64,000 nucleotides of DNA, taken from Astrocystis sublimbata (lineage: Eukaryota; Ascomycota; Sordariomycetes; Xylariales; Xylariaceae). Made by a program: the position numbers and the translations under genes. Under the pieces are notes generated by a model. It had not been told where the DNA came from. It saw nothing but the letters and a program-made list of their open reading frames with translations, and ran no database searches. Shown here one piece after another: positions 36,280 to 46,335 of this stretch. Position 1 is the first letter of the stretch. Every line of letters begins with the position of its first letter. The DNA is taken from NCBI GenBank assembly GCA_022453515.1, contig JAJNNY010000033.1, positions 1 through 64,000 on the forward strand, read 5' to 3'.

Positions 36280-37896
36280 ATGGAAGACGAGTGTATGTTA
36301 CATCTTGGCTCCCGTAAAATAGACTTTGCTGACGTGCTTCCTTCAGGGACTGCGGACGCCAACGAAGCGCTCGCCATCTCTCTCGTAAGATTCTCAGACT
36401 CCACAGTCGAGAAGCTCAACACCTTCAATCCTAAATTCACCTACCCGATATTCGGCGAAGAGGAGCGCATTTTCGGGTACAAGGGCCTGAAGATGAACCT
36501 CCACTTCGATGCCCGCACCCTGCGACCACACCTCGCCATTTCCTCCTCCGAAAAATTCAACTCGGTTGGCGAGGTCGAGGCGACGAATGTTCGAGAGATC
36601 CTGGAGGATTACTTGCCAGGAGGTTCGTTTGCCCATGCCACCCTGCTGTGGTCCAGTCTTGTTTTTCTCTAACACTTTGCAGTCGCATTACAATCGCGAG
36701 CAGACTACGAAAGGGCTCTAAAGGAGGTGCCTGACACCTGGACCCCCCCGGGAGTCGTTGTTAAAACAACAGTCAAGGGCGGAGAGACCTATGAGATATG
36801 GCGAGGCAACCTGGCAGACCCTGCCGTCCGGCAGATCGTACGACGTGGCCAAATTATGGCTTTGCTTTTCATTGAAGGAGGGTCGTACATAGGCCTCGAT
36901 GACAATGGCAACGATGACCCCGAAGACTCTCTTGCAAGATGGTCGGTCTTCTTCGTGTACAAGAAGCAGGCTGTCCCGGGCACTTCCGATAAACACGAGT
37001 ACATATATCAGGGTCTCTCAACCGTCTATGATTTCTGGATGTACCAGACGCCGCTTACGTCTGGTACGCGTCGGGAGAATGGAGCTATACAACCACAAGC
37101 AGATGACTCTTGGCAACTTCCACAGGGAGACTTGGATCTCTCGAATTTCGCCCGCCGTGGCAGGATATCACAATTTCTCATCCTACCGCCTTATCAAGGA
37201 AAGGGTATTGGTGCTCTGCTTTATGACACTATATTTGACCTCTATGCGGCGGATCCAGCTACCAAGGAAGTCACGGTCGAAGATCCTAACGAAGATTTTG
37301 ATGTCTTACGGGACATCTGCGACCTGAAGTATTTGCGAAAAACCGTGCCAGAGTTTACAGCGCTGAAAATCAACAGCAACGTATCTATTCCGGAAAAGGG
37401 CGGTCTCCTGCATCATAATACGCAGATCTCGACAGATGGTTCCGGAGGCTCATCGGCAGATGGCATTGTGGACATGGCGAAGTTGGAAGAGATGCGCCTC
37501 AGAGCTAAAATAGCGCCGCGGCAATTCTGGCGCCTCGTGGAAATGCATCTGATGTCGACACTCCCCATTTCAGTCAGACCACAAGCCGACGACGAGTCTA
37601 TGAAACCCCCACCGCCCAAGGCTGATCAGAAGGTGTACACGCTCTGGCGGTTGTTGCTAAAGCAGCGCCTTTACCGTCGCAACGTTCTGATTCTCGGGGA
37701 ACTTGAGATAACGGAGCGTATCATCAAGCTCAACGAGACAGTCAACAACGTCGAGTGGGAGTACGCGAGGATTCTTGAGCGACTGGAACCGAAGACAACT
37801 GCTGCATCTAATGGAAAACGAAAAATAGAAGGGAAGGAAGCCAACGCGCTGCCCTCGAATAAGAAAATCCGGGTTAATGATGCTGCCGACATGTAA
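36280..37896 (+). CDS. HAT1: Type B histone acetyltransferase catalytic subunit
   Basis: GNAT-family enzyme that acetylates newly made histone H4 (Lys5/Lys12) with the Hat2/RbAp partner before deposition. Exons are 36280-36292, 36347-36622 and 36683-37896, giving 500 residues. Exon 1 is 13 nt: MEDE plus one base, completing a Trp codon across a 54 nt intron to read MEDEWTADANEALAISLV. The Hat1 N-terminal domain (FNPKFTYPIFGEEERIFGYKGL) is followed by the acetyl-CoA motif QFLILPPYQGKGIGALLYD near 260-278 and the VEDPNEDFDVLRD segment with the acidic catalytic residues. The C-terminus holds a lysine/arginine-rich tail (KRKIEGKEA..KKIRVND), possibly a nuclear signal. The family assignment is certain. 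Confidence 0.96.
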
Positions 37897-38258
37897 GGGC
37901 AGCCAGTTGGATGGGTTGTGCAGGATTGTAGGACGAAAAAGGAGTTCTGGGGTACTTTCGCATTGCATTCGATTCCCGGATTGATACCAGCCATGCGGGC
38001 GCATTGTGGGTTTGTCCGGGCGGCGCAACATGGAACGTGCGCATTACAGTCATGCGCAGCAATACGTTAGGTAGCGTTATATTTTTTTCAGCCATGAGCA
38101 GCCCAAGTACTTCATCGTGCTGACAGGTTGTGTATAACAATACCATAGTTGTATTAAGTAATTAACCGCAATATGGGTATGAGAACTTGCGAAGAAGCCA
38201 ACCGCCAACTCCATCTACATGCATTAATACCCTAAGGAATGGATTCTTCGATGCTCTC
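37897..38258. other. Intergenic region between convergent HAT1 and PRO3
   Basis: Two 3' ends facing each other; no gene or repeat of note. Confidence 0.5.
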
Positions 38259-39323
38259 CTAACAACGTCTGGTGCCGTTTACGTTATCGACGCCTTCGCC
38301 GATCTGACCAGCTACACAAGTAGCCTCCCGCACGGCCCGTGACATAGCTCCTCGAACACCGGCCTCCTCGAGGACCAGGAGTCCGCCAACAGAGCAGCCT
38401 CCAGGGGTGCAAACTTGCTCGCGAAGTAATGCGGGGTGCTCACCACTTAGGACCAGGCCAGCTGTACCTCTCACTAGCAGACGGGGCGTCAGTTATGGTG
38501 TCCTTGCATGGAATCTCCTGCGATAGCTTACTGGTCTGAGCGGCCATCCTCTGTGCCTCGGATCTGGGTAGACCCATAGCGACAGCCCCATCAATCATAG
38601 ATTCGAGCACAAGAGCGAAGAAGGCGGGGCCTGAAGCACAGAGGGCAGTGGACGCATTCATCTTATGAGCAGGCAGGTAGACAACATCACCGATGCGCTT
38701 AAAGATCCACGTGACCAGGCTCAGGGTCTGAGGCGGCAGCGGGGGCTCGCTGTTGGCGATGACAGTCATGCTCTCGCGGACGATGCTGGTGGTGTTGGGA
38801 CATGCCCTCACGATCCTGCAACGGCCGTCCGACTCAGGGTCCTTGACGGGCACGGCGCCGTGCAGGACGGTCTCGAGATGCTGCACGGTGACGCCGGCGC
38901 AGACGCTGATGAGAAGCTTACCGTGCAGGGCCTTACCCATGCCGGGCTCGTTGAGCAGCTCCTCGACGGCGTACGGCTTGCAGGCCAGCAGCACAACCTC
39001 GGCTTTCATGACGGCAGCGACATTCTCCCTCTGGACGACCTTGACGGTCGCGCTGTGCTCCCACAGTGCCTGCTTCACGCGCTTGGCGCTCTCGGGACGC
39101 CGCACGCAGGCGATGAAGCGGGAGGGCAGACGGGGGGGAACCTCGTCACGCGGCGTCTGAGGCGCGCTGGATTGAAGGGGCCGTGGCCCGTTCATCTCCT
39201 GGAGAGACGACAGGATACCCGAGAGGATTGCTATGCCCATGGTGCCTAAAGGGGGGTTCATTAGCCGTGCGCAAAGAGCGGATGGTCATGGAATGAACAC
39301 CCACCGCAACCGAGCACGGCCAT
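38259..39323 (-). CDS. PRO3: Pyrroline-5-carboxylate reductase
   Basis: Last step of proline synthesis: reduces pyrroline-5-carboxylate to proline with NAD(P)H. Exons are 39305-39323, 38532-39245 and 38259-38473, giving 315 residues. Exon 1 is 19 nt (MAVLGC plus one base) and a 59 nt intron divides the dinucleotide-binding GCGTMG motif, so without the small exon the Rossmann fold would be incomplete. Later blocks are typical: LLACKPYAVEELL, ISVCAGVTVQHLE, RIVRACPNTTSIV, and ASGPAFFALVLESMIDGAV in the substrate-binding domain. Exon 3, after a 58 nt intron, supplies the C-terminal VCTPGGCSVGGL signature. A 30-residue insertion (PRPLQSSAPQTPRDEVPPRLP) follows the first helix; it is variable among fungi. 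Confidence 0.95.
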
Positions 39324-40673
39324 TGTAAGCTCAGCCGACGCATCATGCCCATGTTGTGTTATGGCCAACATTGTGACAATGGAAACGAGGACGAGAGCGG
39401 GTGTTTATTTATGTATGTAGTGTGCTGTCTGGTGTGTGTGTGTGTGCGCGCACCCGTATGTGCCTTGGATAAGGTACCGTAGGTAGGCAGGGCAAGGAAG
39501 GCAAGGTAAGTGAATAATATTCTATTCTAGGTACTAACGACGCTGGAGTCTCACTTCTGCAGAATGCCAAGTAGAGATCTGTGAAAGATGAGATGCCAAG
39601 GACAGATACTTATATAAGTAGACAGATCTGGTATAATAATTATTGTGTAGTTTAGGTGGAGAGCAACGAAGGGGAACGGAATGGCCTCAAACTAGCAAGG
39701 AGAGCAGCAAATCCCCATTTTATATGAACAAGAATGCAAAACACGGTGCTGGCAAGGAGGCGCCGGTACGAGGTCCTACCGTAGCGCTAGAAAACGGCAG
39801 GAATCAAGGGAATTAGACAGGCAGGCCCAGCAGGCGAGGGCCAATGCTGTTGGATTGTTTCGTAAACATACACGTCAACACCAGCTCGCCTGTGCCATGC
39901 TGGCCTGGCCCTCCTGTCTTTCCCGATGCTTATTTCGTCGGGTCATTGGGGCATTGGGGGCATTGGGTCATTGGAGGTGGTAAAGCACGCCTGGGTCGGA
40001 AAGAAGACCGAGATCGCCCCGAACGCAGTCGAACTCTGATCGAATTGTTCTGTGGGACTTCCTTTTTAGCTGCACCCCGGGCCAGTCATGCCAGTGTACC
40101 TAGCTCGCCTAGCTCGCCAACTTAGGTACGTAGCTCTGCTGCTCTATTGGGCTAGCTTGGCAGCTCGCTGGCTCCGTGGCCTGCATTGACTGCACAGTGG
40201 CCGCATAGCGCTAAGATCTCTCTGGTTTCTGCTAGTCGTGCCAGTGTCCCATTCCACAAGCCACTGCTGTTCGAGGCTGTCCCATCTTCTGTCCCATCTT
40301 CTGTTGCAAGGGCTGTTATAGGCCGTGCCGTCCAAACCGTCCAAACCGTCCTCGCCGCAGAACCCGCCATCTTCCCCTTGGCGAAACGCGCCGGGAAATT
40401 CCAGACAAACGACGATCCAGGATCTGCCTAGGTACCTCGTAGGCGGACTAGGATTCAAAACTCCATTTTTTTTTTAATATTTTCTTTTTCTTCCTCTTTG
40501 GCTTAGCACTACTTGTTAGTATCTACGCATCCAGCACTACCGGTAGCAGTGCTTAGATGACGCCGATTGGGGACTGGGCGAGCTTGGGACAAGGCTACGG
40601 ATTATCGAATTGACGGCGACGCGACCGCCCGCCCACCCATGCCGACATCGCGACACCCGACAGCACCAGCACC
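39324..40673. other. Intergenic region, divergent PRO3/CTK3 promoter
   Basis: About 1.35 kb with a (GT)n run at 39432-39446, repeated GCATTGGG/GTCATTGG units near 39940-39978, a CTAGCTCGCC tandem near 40099-40119, duplicated GTCCCATCTTCT near 40279-40303, and a T-rich pyrimidine tract at 40467-40499 shortly before CTK3. No coding region is supported. Confidence 0.5.
39432..39446. repeat. (GT)n microsatellite
   Basis: Short dinucleotide run continuing into GCGCGC, in the divergent PRO3/CTK3 promoter region. Confidence 0.8.
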
Positions 40674-41704
40674 ATGGCCGATCCCTTCGAGGTGCGCATG
40701 CGCTTCAGCTCGCAGCTCGAACACCTGAACGCTAGCACCGCTTCGGCGCAGAAGGCAGCCCAGTATGCGCTCAAATTCAAGGACATGGACGAGGACCTGC
40801 ACTCGTGCATCTTGGAGCAGCTCGAGAAGGTGAGTGAGTCGTGTGCGTCGCTGGGGTCTGGCACTCTGGTTGCCCCAGCTGGTCCGATGAGACAGCCTGT
40901 CGCTGATCCCCGCCTGCTTGTCGGACAGACCAACATGAACACCAGAGCGAACATCATGTACTTCATCGAACACCTATTGGAGATGGCCTCGAGAGAGAAA
41001 CACAACGACTACGTACGCATGATGCAGCGAGACATCATTCGAGTCGTCGATGCCGTCTGTCCCGAGAACGGCTCGGGCGCAGCGAATGTGAAGGTGGTCC
41101 GCAAGGTGTGACTTCGCCCCCCAAGACGATGCACACATCCGTGCAACTGGGAGTAGCACTGACTCTCTCGCTCTCTCCAACATTCCAGGTTCTCCAAGGC
41201 CTGCAGGTCAAGTCTGTTCTCCTCGAACAGACCGTCGTCGAGATCGAGAGCTGCCTCAAAGCACGCGACACCTCCGCCACCGACTTCAGCCTGTCCTCCC
41301 CTGTTGACGGCAACCCAATCCCCGCCGCCCCCGCCGTCCCCGCCACCGACCCAGACACGCAGCCTGCACAGCAGCGCAGCGCCAGCGCCAATAGCATGCA
41401 GCCAACGAAGAAACAGATTGAGCAACGTATCGAGGAGGATCGCGAGCGGCACAAGCGCATGCGGGAGCGCATGTGGGTCGTCCCCTCCAACCCGCTGGAC
41501 CAGGCTACCAAGTTCTTCGCCGAGACCAGCGGCCTCGGCGTCGACGACCGTATTCTCGGAGATGAAGATATCGCCGAGTTTGGTCCTCGTGTCAAGGGAA
41601 TAACATGCAATAGGCACAGGGACGCTAGGGGCAGCAGACGGGAGGAGCGGCCTGGGTCCAAACACGGGTCCAGGCCAACGAATGGCGCAGCAGCTAGGCA
41701 CTAG
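40674..41704 (+). CDS. CTK3: CTD kinase subunit gamma (CTK3-like)
   Basis: Non-catalytic subunit of the CTDK-I complex, which phosphorylates Ser2 of the RNA polymerase II C-terminal domain. Exons are 40674-40829, 40929-41105 and 41189-41704, giving 282 residues. The N-terminal CID-like helical domain shows FEVRMRFSSQLEHLNAS, AQYALKFKDMDEDLHSCILEQLE, TNMNTRANIMYFIEHLLEMA and YVRMMQRDIIRVVDAV, matching fungal Ctk3. A low-complexity Pro/Ala/Ser linker leads to the C-terminal KKQIEQRIEEDRERHKRMRERMW helix and a DRILGDEDIAEF segment. The first intron is 99 nt, free of stops and a multiple of three, so retention would keep the frame. The last ~35 residues are Arg/Gly-rich and unlike the acidic tail I would expect; the 3' end may hide another intron. 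Confidence 0.88.
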
Positions 41705-43214
41705 GCATAGCAGCTTCGTCTATGGTGAACATCAGGCGGCATATAACGAAGTACAGAGCATGGCAAGGCGTTGGGGTCACTGCATCGAGCATATCTACGG
41801 GGATGTGTGCCGCATGTTCGTCTGGAGTTTGGGTGGGGTTTTTCTGATCTTCGGGGGTGATATGGCGCATGGGGTCTGGATTATGTATATTGCCGTCATG
41901 CACTACCGTGACCTTGGACTTATCTGTCTTGGTGATTTTGCCTGTTAAATGATACAACTTGACATATTAATAACCATGCAGATCCATGTCTTCTTGCTAC
42001 TCAATAGACACCCTTAAGCTAGGTATGTAGTAGGTTGTCTGAGGACATGCAGCATTGGGGTTTCACTAAAAAAGAAAATAAACACCCGTGCTCTTTGTGG
42101 GACACTCTATTTTCCAAACATAATCAATAAAGAGTCTTCAGCATCCTTGTATTTGATCTCAGCTAGAATTGGCTCGAGTTGCTAGATGTATCTAAGAGCA
42201 ACATATTCCGGGGTTGTTTGAGATATATATTCGGCTTCGAGGGGCTTCAATACCTAATATCTTCGTGTCAAACAGAGATATTTTACGTGGTTTGTGTTGG
42301 ACACACAACACTGGGTAGAACTGGGATGAACCATGGGTCACAAGGCAAATGACAGGTTTCAACTTCAACATCTCTCATGCCATGTACTCGTACGGTAGTG
42401 TTCGTTGTCTCCAGAAGCGTAACATATGATTCTCACTCGTATCATCGACACTTTCCTAATCCCCCTGTGTACTGAGAATATATGGCAGGCAGAAGCTTCC
42501 TTCTGTGTTGCTATCTTTGGGCCTTTCTCAACCTGTATGACTGGAAGCCAGACAACTGGAGACATCTCCCATGGATGAATCCATGATGGGGGTCTTGTGA
42601 ATATGTGTGTAGCATGTAAGGTATAGATGGACAAGTGAATCTCAGATGTACAGGTTGGCATAGTCGGGACTTGGGGGAGAGGAATGCTCTCCAACTTTTG
42701 AAAAGCACCAAGATAAATACAATAAATCTTACTATGAATGTTAGGTACCCAGCGAGCGATAATAGAATAACACGGAGCTCTCGACTATCATCTCGCAAAG
42801 CCTGCCTAGGTACCATAGCAGAGAAACAGCCAATCAGAACCAATTTGATAGACAGCAGCGGTCTAACTAGATATTTCTTATAAATTGTTACAAGCTGAAT
42901 ACTCATTCCATCATCATATAGTTTCATCCAGAGTGGTGCTGGTCTCGATTGTATGGGTTCGCTGGCGGCTTTAGAATGCTGCTTCATCAATCGTGCTGCA
43001 GCAAAAATTAACTACCTTATGTAACTAGCTATATCAAACTCATCCCTTTTTCAGACGTCTAAGGACTACATGTAGGTACTCTAATGATCGAACCTGGCCC
43101 TATCTCGAAGACCGAACACCAGCTGTATGCGTACCTCGGGAGTGCTAGTACATAAGCCCCACAATATATTTTGCTACAGTAAATGCTTTTTGTCACAGCC
43201 CCTACAATCACAAC
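41705..43214. other. Gene-poor region between CTK3 and tRNA-Met
   Basis: About 1.5 kb, visibly more AT-rich than its left flank. Open frames (the longest about 159 codons on the minus strand, 42511-42990) resemble no family I know and have no splice or promoter support. I treat it as non-coding or decayed. Confidence 0.4.
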
Positions 43215-43316
43215 GTCTTCGTGGCTCAGTTGGCTAGAGCGTTGGTCTCATATTCGTATGATCCAGTCTTAGGCTGGGATATCCAAAGGTCGTGAGTTCG
43301 AGCCTCACCGAGGACA
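43215..43316 (+). tRNA. tRNA-Met (CAT), elongator type, with intron
   Basis: A full cloverleaf can be drawn. The acceptor stem pairs GTCTTCG with CGAGGAC (one G-T wobble), with A as discriminator; D stem GCTC/GAGC; anticodon stem TTGGT/TCCAA around the loop CTCATAA after removing a 28 nt intron at about 43252-43279 (between anticodon+1 and the next loop base); T arm GTGAG TTCGAGC CTCAC. The anticodon is CAT. The first pair is G-C rather than the A-U of initiator tRNA, so this is elongator Met. The T-T mismatch at position 31/39 also occurs in yeast elongator tRNA-Met. A T run follows at 43322. Confidence 0.93.
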
Positions 43317-44569
43317 TCTTCTTTTGCCTGCATAGTGGTTAAAATGCCCTTAAATAGTAGTTATATAATACTCAGTGTTTGTTAGCAGAAAAGCTGTTCA
43401 ATTTTCATAATGATCCCATACTAATTAATAACCTATATGACCTTAGCAGTGTTTTTAGCTTGTAACAATAGCCGGGTGATATCTTTAATATAGCACGTGA
43501 TAAGCTTATTGTTCTATCTTGTTCTATGTCATCCTATAGTAAGAGTATATATATATTCGCATTGATAACCCATCAAATCCTTAGCGTGCGTGTACTTCGC
43601 CTCATGGATGTAGATATAGGAAGTGTTGGTTGAACAATACCTAGGCCATATCTCGAGTAATCAAGTTGGCTTATTGTTAGCCTCCCTGGGCTCAAAATCG
43701 TATTGTTTCCCAGCTTGCCGTGCGTAGAACCTACATAGCTCGCGGCACAGAACTGGCGGGTTGAAATGCAAAGGAGAGTGTGCTCCCTTGCAGGGCTATT
43801 TGGGTGTGAAATCCTTGTATATGAAGACTGGGCGATTCCCACACTATGGGAGAGCCCAGAAATCAATAGAATCGATACCTGACCCCTACTAGTCTACCTG
43901 GCTACGTGACAACTGCTATATTCCTTCACTCCGGCGCAAAACCTCTTGACACTTCTCCCCGATAACTGTTAAACCATGAGCGGCTTGGAGTTCACTGAAT
44001 AATACCATGCAAATAAATTGCTCTTCCTCCCGGCCGGTTGCTTACACATGATTATGACTGTCTCTCATCATTATCGGGTTAACGCAAATCGCATCATAAG
44101 TAGCGACTTTTTATGGACGTGTGGCAACGATCAATATCATTATTACTAAAAGATCTTGCAGCCAACATTCCTGTCTGCAATGTCAAGAGCCAAAAAGAAA
44201 CGCTAGCAGGGCCCTGTCATGCTGCGTGATCAACTGCATCCTAGCCCCTACTCCATAGCCACGGTAAATTCGGTAATGTTGTATCTAAGAGTTCATCTGT
44301 TGCGGCATCTCGCATGTTACTCACCTCCGTAATTATTGTCCTCACTGATTTGCATACCGTGCATGTCAGGGCCTTGTTACATCCTCCATCTTGTTTATTT
44401 CTGTGGCAAGTTCCGCCGATCCCACCATATAGTTTCAGTAGTCGACAAAACCTTCCACCCTCGCCACCCTCCGAGAGGTCTTCACCAATACCAAGTAGTA
44501 TTGTTGGAAGTATTTCATTCCATCTATCAGTAATCTAACTTCTTCCACCTTTGCAGTTGTATCCATGTC
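43317..44569. other. AT-rich gene-free stretch downstream of tRNA-Met
   Basis: AT-rich sequence with many stops in all frames and no recognisable gene; left part of the decayed island that ends near 46.3 kb. Confidence 0.45.
43322..43325 (+). terminator. Pol III T-run after tRNA-Met
   Basis: Four consecutive T residues six bases past the tRNA, the expected RNA polymerase III stop signal. Confidence 0.6.
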
Positions 44570-45261
44570 ATGGAATCTACGAAGCTGGACCGCTGCAAGA
44601 TTCCGGCGGTTAAGTCGCTCGACGGACAGTGTGATTTTGATGACCCCATTAGTCTAAAGCCGGCAATTCTAGGGTTTATCATAGTTCTCGGCACCTTCTT
44701 GACTATTCCTGCCCTGAAGAACGTACACGAATAGGACGAATTTGCGACTTGCTGATGGTGCGTGTCTTCCAAGGCTCTAATTGGGCGTATATAAACTGAC
44801 ACTTGGTAGACACAGTAATTATAGCTTGTATCATCAATATCGGATTTATGGGCGATACATTGGCTGGTAAGAAGTACGCATGGTGTGATACATAGATGGT
44901 CTAATTCTAGCTACAGACTAGAATTAGACCATGTTCGTCATCAGTGGGATATACCTGACTGCCGGCTCACAGCGTCGTACTTCCAGCTTCTTTACGTCCA
45001 ATTCACCTTCTTCGGCCAAAGCCTCTACATTTCTCACTTTTCTACAACTCGTCGGATACTAGCAAGGAACCATTCGCTGTGACTAGCACTGTTTTGTTGT
45101 TAGACCCCTGTGTATGCCAGCCGCAACTTGCACCCGTTCTTTTAGATAACTTAGACTGCCGGGTGATTCTCGTACAAGACATGCATGTGAGTTCCAACAT
45201 TCGACCTTCGGTATTCATCAACCTGCATGTGCAACTGAACAAGGAATATATGTTCCCCTAA
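44570..45261 (+). pseudogene. Relic of a fungal rhodopsin-fold (PTH11-like) integral membrane protein
   Basis: Three pieces in one orientation resemble this receptor-like family. An open stretch at 44570-44734 ends in a hydrophobic segment (AILGFIIVLGTFLTIPALK), suggestive of the first helix. After stops and what looks like a former intron ending at 44808, 44809-44889 reads DTVIIACIINIGFMGDTLAGKKYAW, like the second helix. Then 44933-45082 reads HVRHQWDIPDCRLTASYFQLLYVQFTFFGQSLY (split here only by description), where HQWDIP and FFG.SLY are the telling blocks. In-frame stops and a 37 bp palindromic insertion (44896-44932) between the second and third pieces break the gene, and nothing corresponding to later helices is clear. 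Identification rests on remembered family pattern only. Confidence 0.4.
44896..44932. repeat. Perfect 15 bp inverted repeat with 7 nt loop
   Basis: ATGGTCTAATTCTAG and its exact reverse complement flank CTACAGA. It sits inside the receptor-like relic, just before the HQWDIP block, and could be a fold-back insertion or a local templated-repair product. Confidence 0.9.
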
Positions 45262-45850
45262 TTGAGACTTTCTCAATTGAGCCAACTGGAATTCCGGTAC
45301 TTTGAATCTCACTTGATTCCGCCCGTAACGGAAGCCACTGCACCGACGGCGGCTACGTTCTGCTATGCTAGTCTTCGGTTAGAAAAGCCTAGCAATGTCA
45401 CTCTGTTAGAATGGACGATGTGAATTGAAAACTGGGCATAATGTCATTTGGTGTTGCCAGAAATGTTGAAAGATACCTGAAGTCGCATGAAGACATGAAT
45501 TTAGAACTTTAGGCGGTACTCGGCGGTCCTACTGTATCTGTTACCGCGGACGAAGCTATGATATGCTTATTCGAGCGATGTTACTGTAACATGCATTGAT
45601 GGACTCCTCATCCTTCCTGTTTTTGAAGAGTTGGTGCCTTCATTACGCCGAATATACACCCTCATCAAAGAAACGAGTAGCCCCTCTATGACGTCCCAAG
45701 TTGTTGGCAATATTTAAAAGGGGGGGAGGTTGCAGTTGGCCCTGTGAACATAAACCATAGATTTCTAACTACTCCCGCAACGCACATGTCGAGTACTCCT
45801 TGTCGCACCAGAAAGATTACTACGGGTGAGACGAAGTAATTGACATGTAA
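45262..45850. other. Decayed spacer between two relics
   Basis: No open frame of note; a run of eight G-rich bases (GGGGGGGAGG) near 45721. Probably degenerated coding or intergenic DNA. Confidence 0.35.
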
Positions 45851-46335
45851 TCACTTAGTCTACTTGATCCGGTCTGGAAAGCATGGAGATTTACCACCTA
45901 TCCCAAGCTTCATCCCGACGAACCTGCAGAGCTACCCTATATGCTCCCAAGTAAGAGTTGAGTCTGCTCGTCAGCTCTCTCTCCTCGCCATTCTTGCCAT
46001 CCTTTATTAAACTTTCATCTCATGGCGGCGAGGCATAGCATTAACACCAACTCCCGCAAAACATCCTTTTGGATGCTTGCGCACTTGATTGCATCAACCG
46101 CAACACTTCAAAGCCTTCGGCGGGGAGACCGCTCCTGCCTCCCAGGGCGACATTCCCGTTAACATCAACTAGGTAGGTACATACAGGACCCTGTCAAGTG
46201 TCCGCAGGTGGACACTATATGGAATGAGACGTTGCGCCAGGAAGAACACTCGTTCAACATTCCGTTTATGGAGACGGTTTCAAAAATGGATGGGGCACCA
46301 ACCAACCGTATTACGATGCTTACAGTAGGTAGTAA
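45851..46335 (+). pseudogene. Cytochrome P450 relic, internally deleted and frameshifted
   Basis: Three P450-like pieces lie in order. At 45851-45961 the frame reads WKAWRFTTYPKLHPDEPAEL and then PYML, matching the Pro-rich hinge (DEPxELPYxxP) after the membrane anchor of fungal P450s, followed by a donor-like GTAAGA and a stop. At 46022-46124 INTNSRKTSFWMLAHLIAS resembles the I-helix region of the CYP7/CYP8-like fungal group; a +1 shift near 46121 continues as ETAPASQGDIPVNIN to a stop at 46167. From 46193 CPQVDTIWNETLRQEEHSF matches the K-helix region with its ExxR as ETLR. About 200 residues between pieces one and two and the whole haem-binding Cys region are missing, so it cannot be functional. 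Confidence 0.6.

Noticed and set aside
38665..39249. 194-codon plus-strand frame opposite PRO3
   Set aside because: Antisense shadow of the reductase exon; Asp/Gly/Leu-rich composition and no motif.
41009..41701. 230-codon and 208-codon minus-strand frames opposite CTK3
   Set aside because: They overlap the CTK3 exons and introns, and only CTK3 shows family motifs.
42511..42990. 159-codon minus-strand frame in the gap before tRNA-Met
   Set aside because: No homology that I can see, no splice or codon-usage support; a chance frame in AT-rich DNA is more likely.
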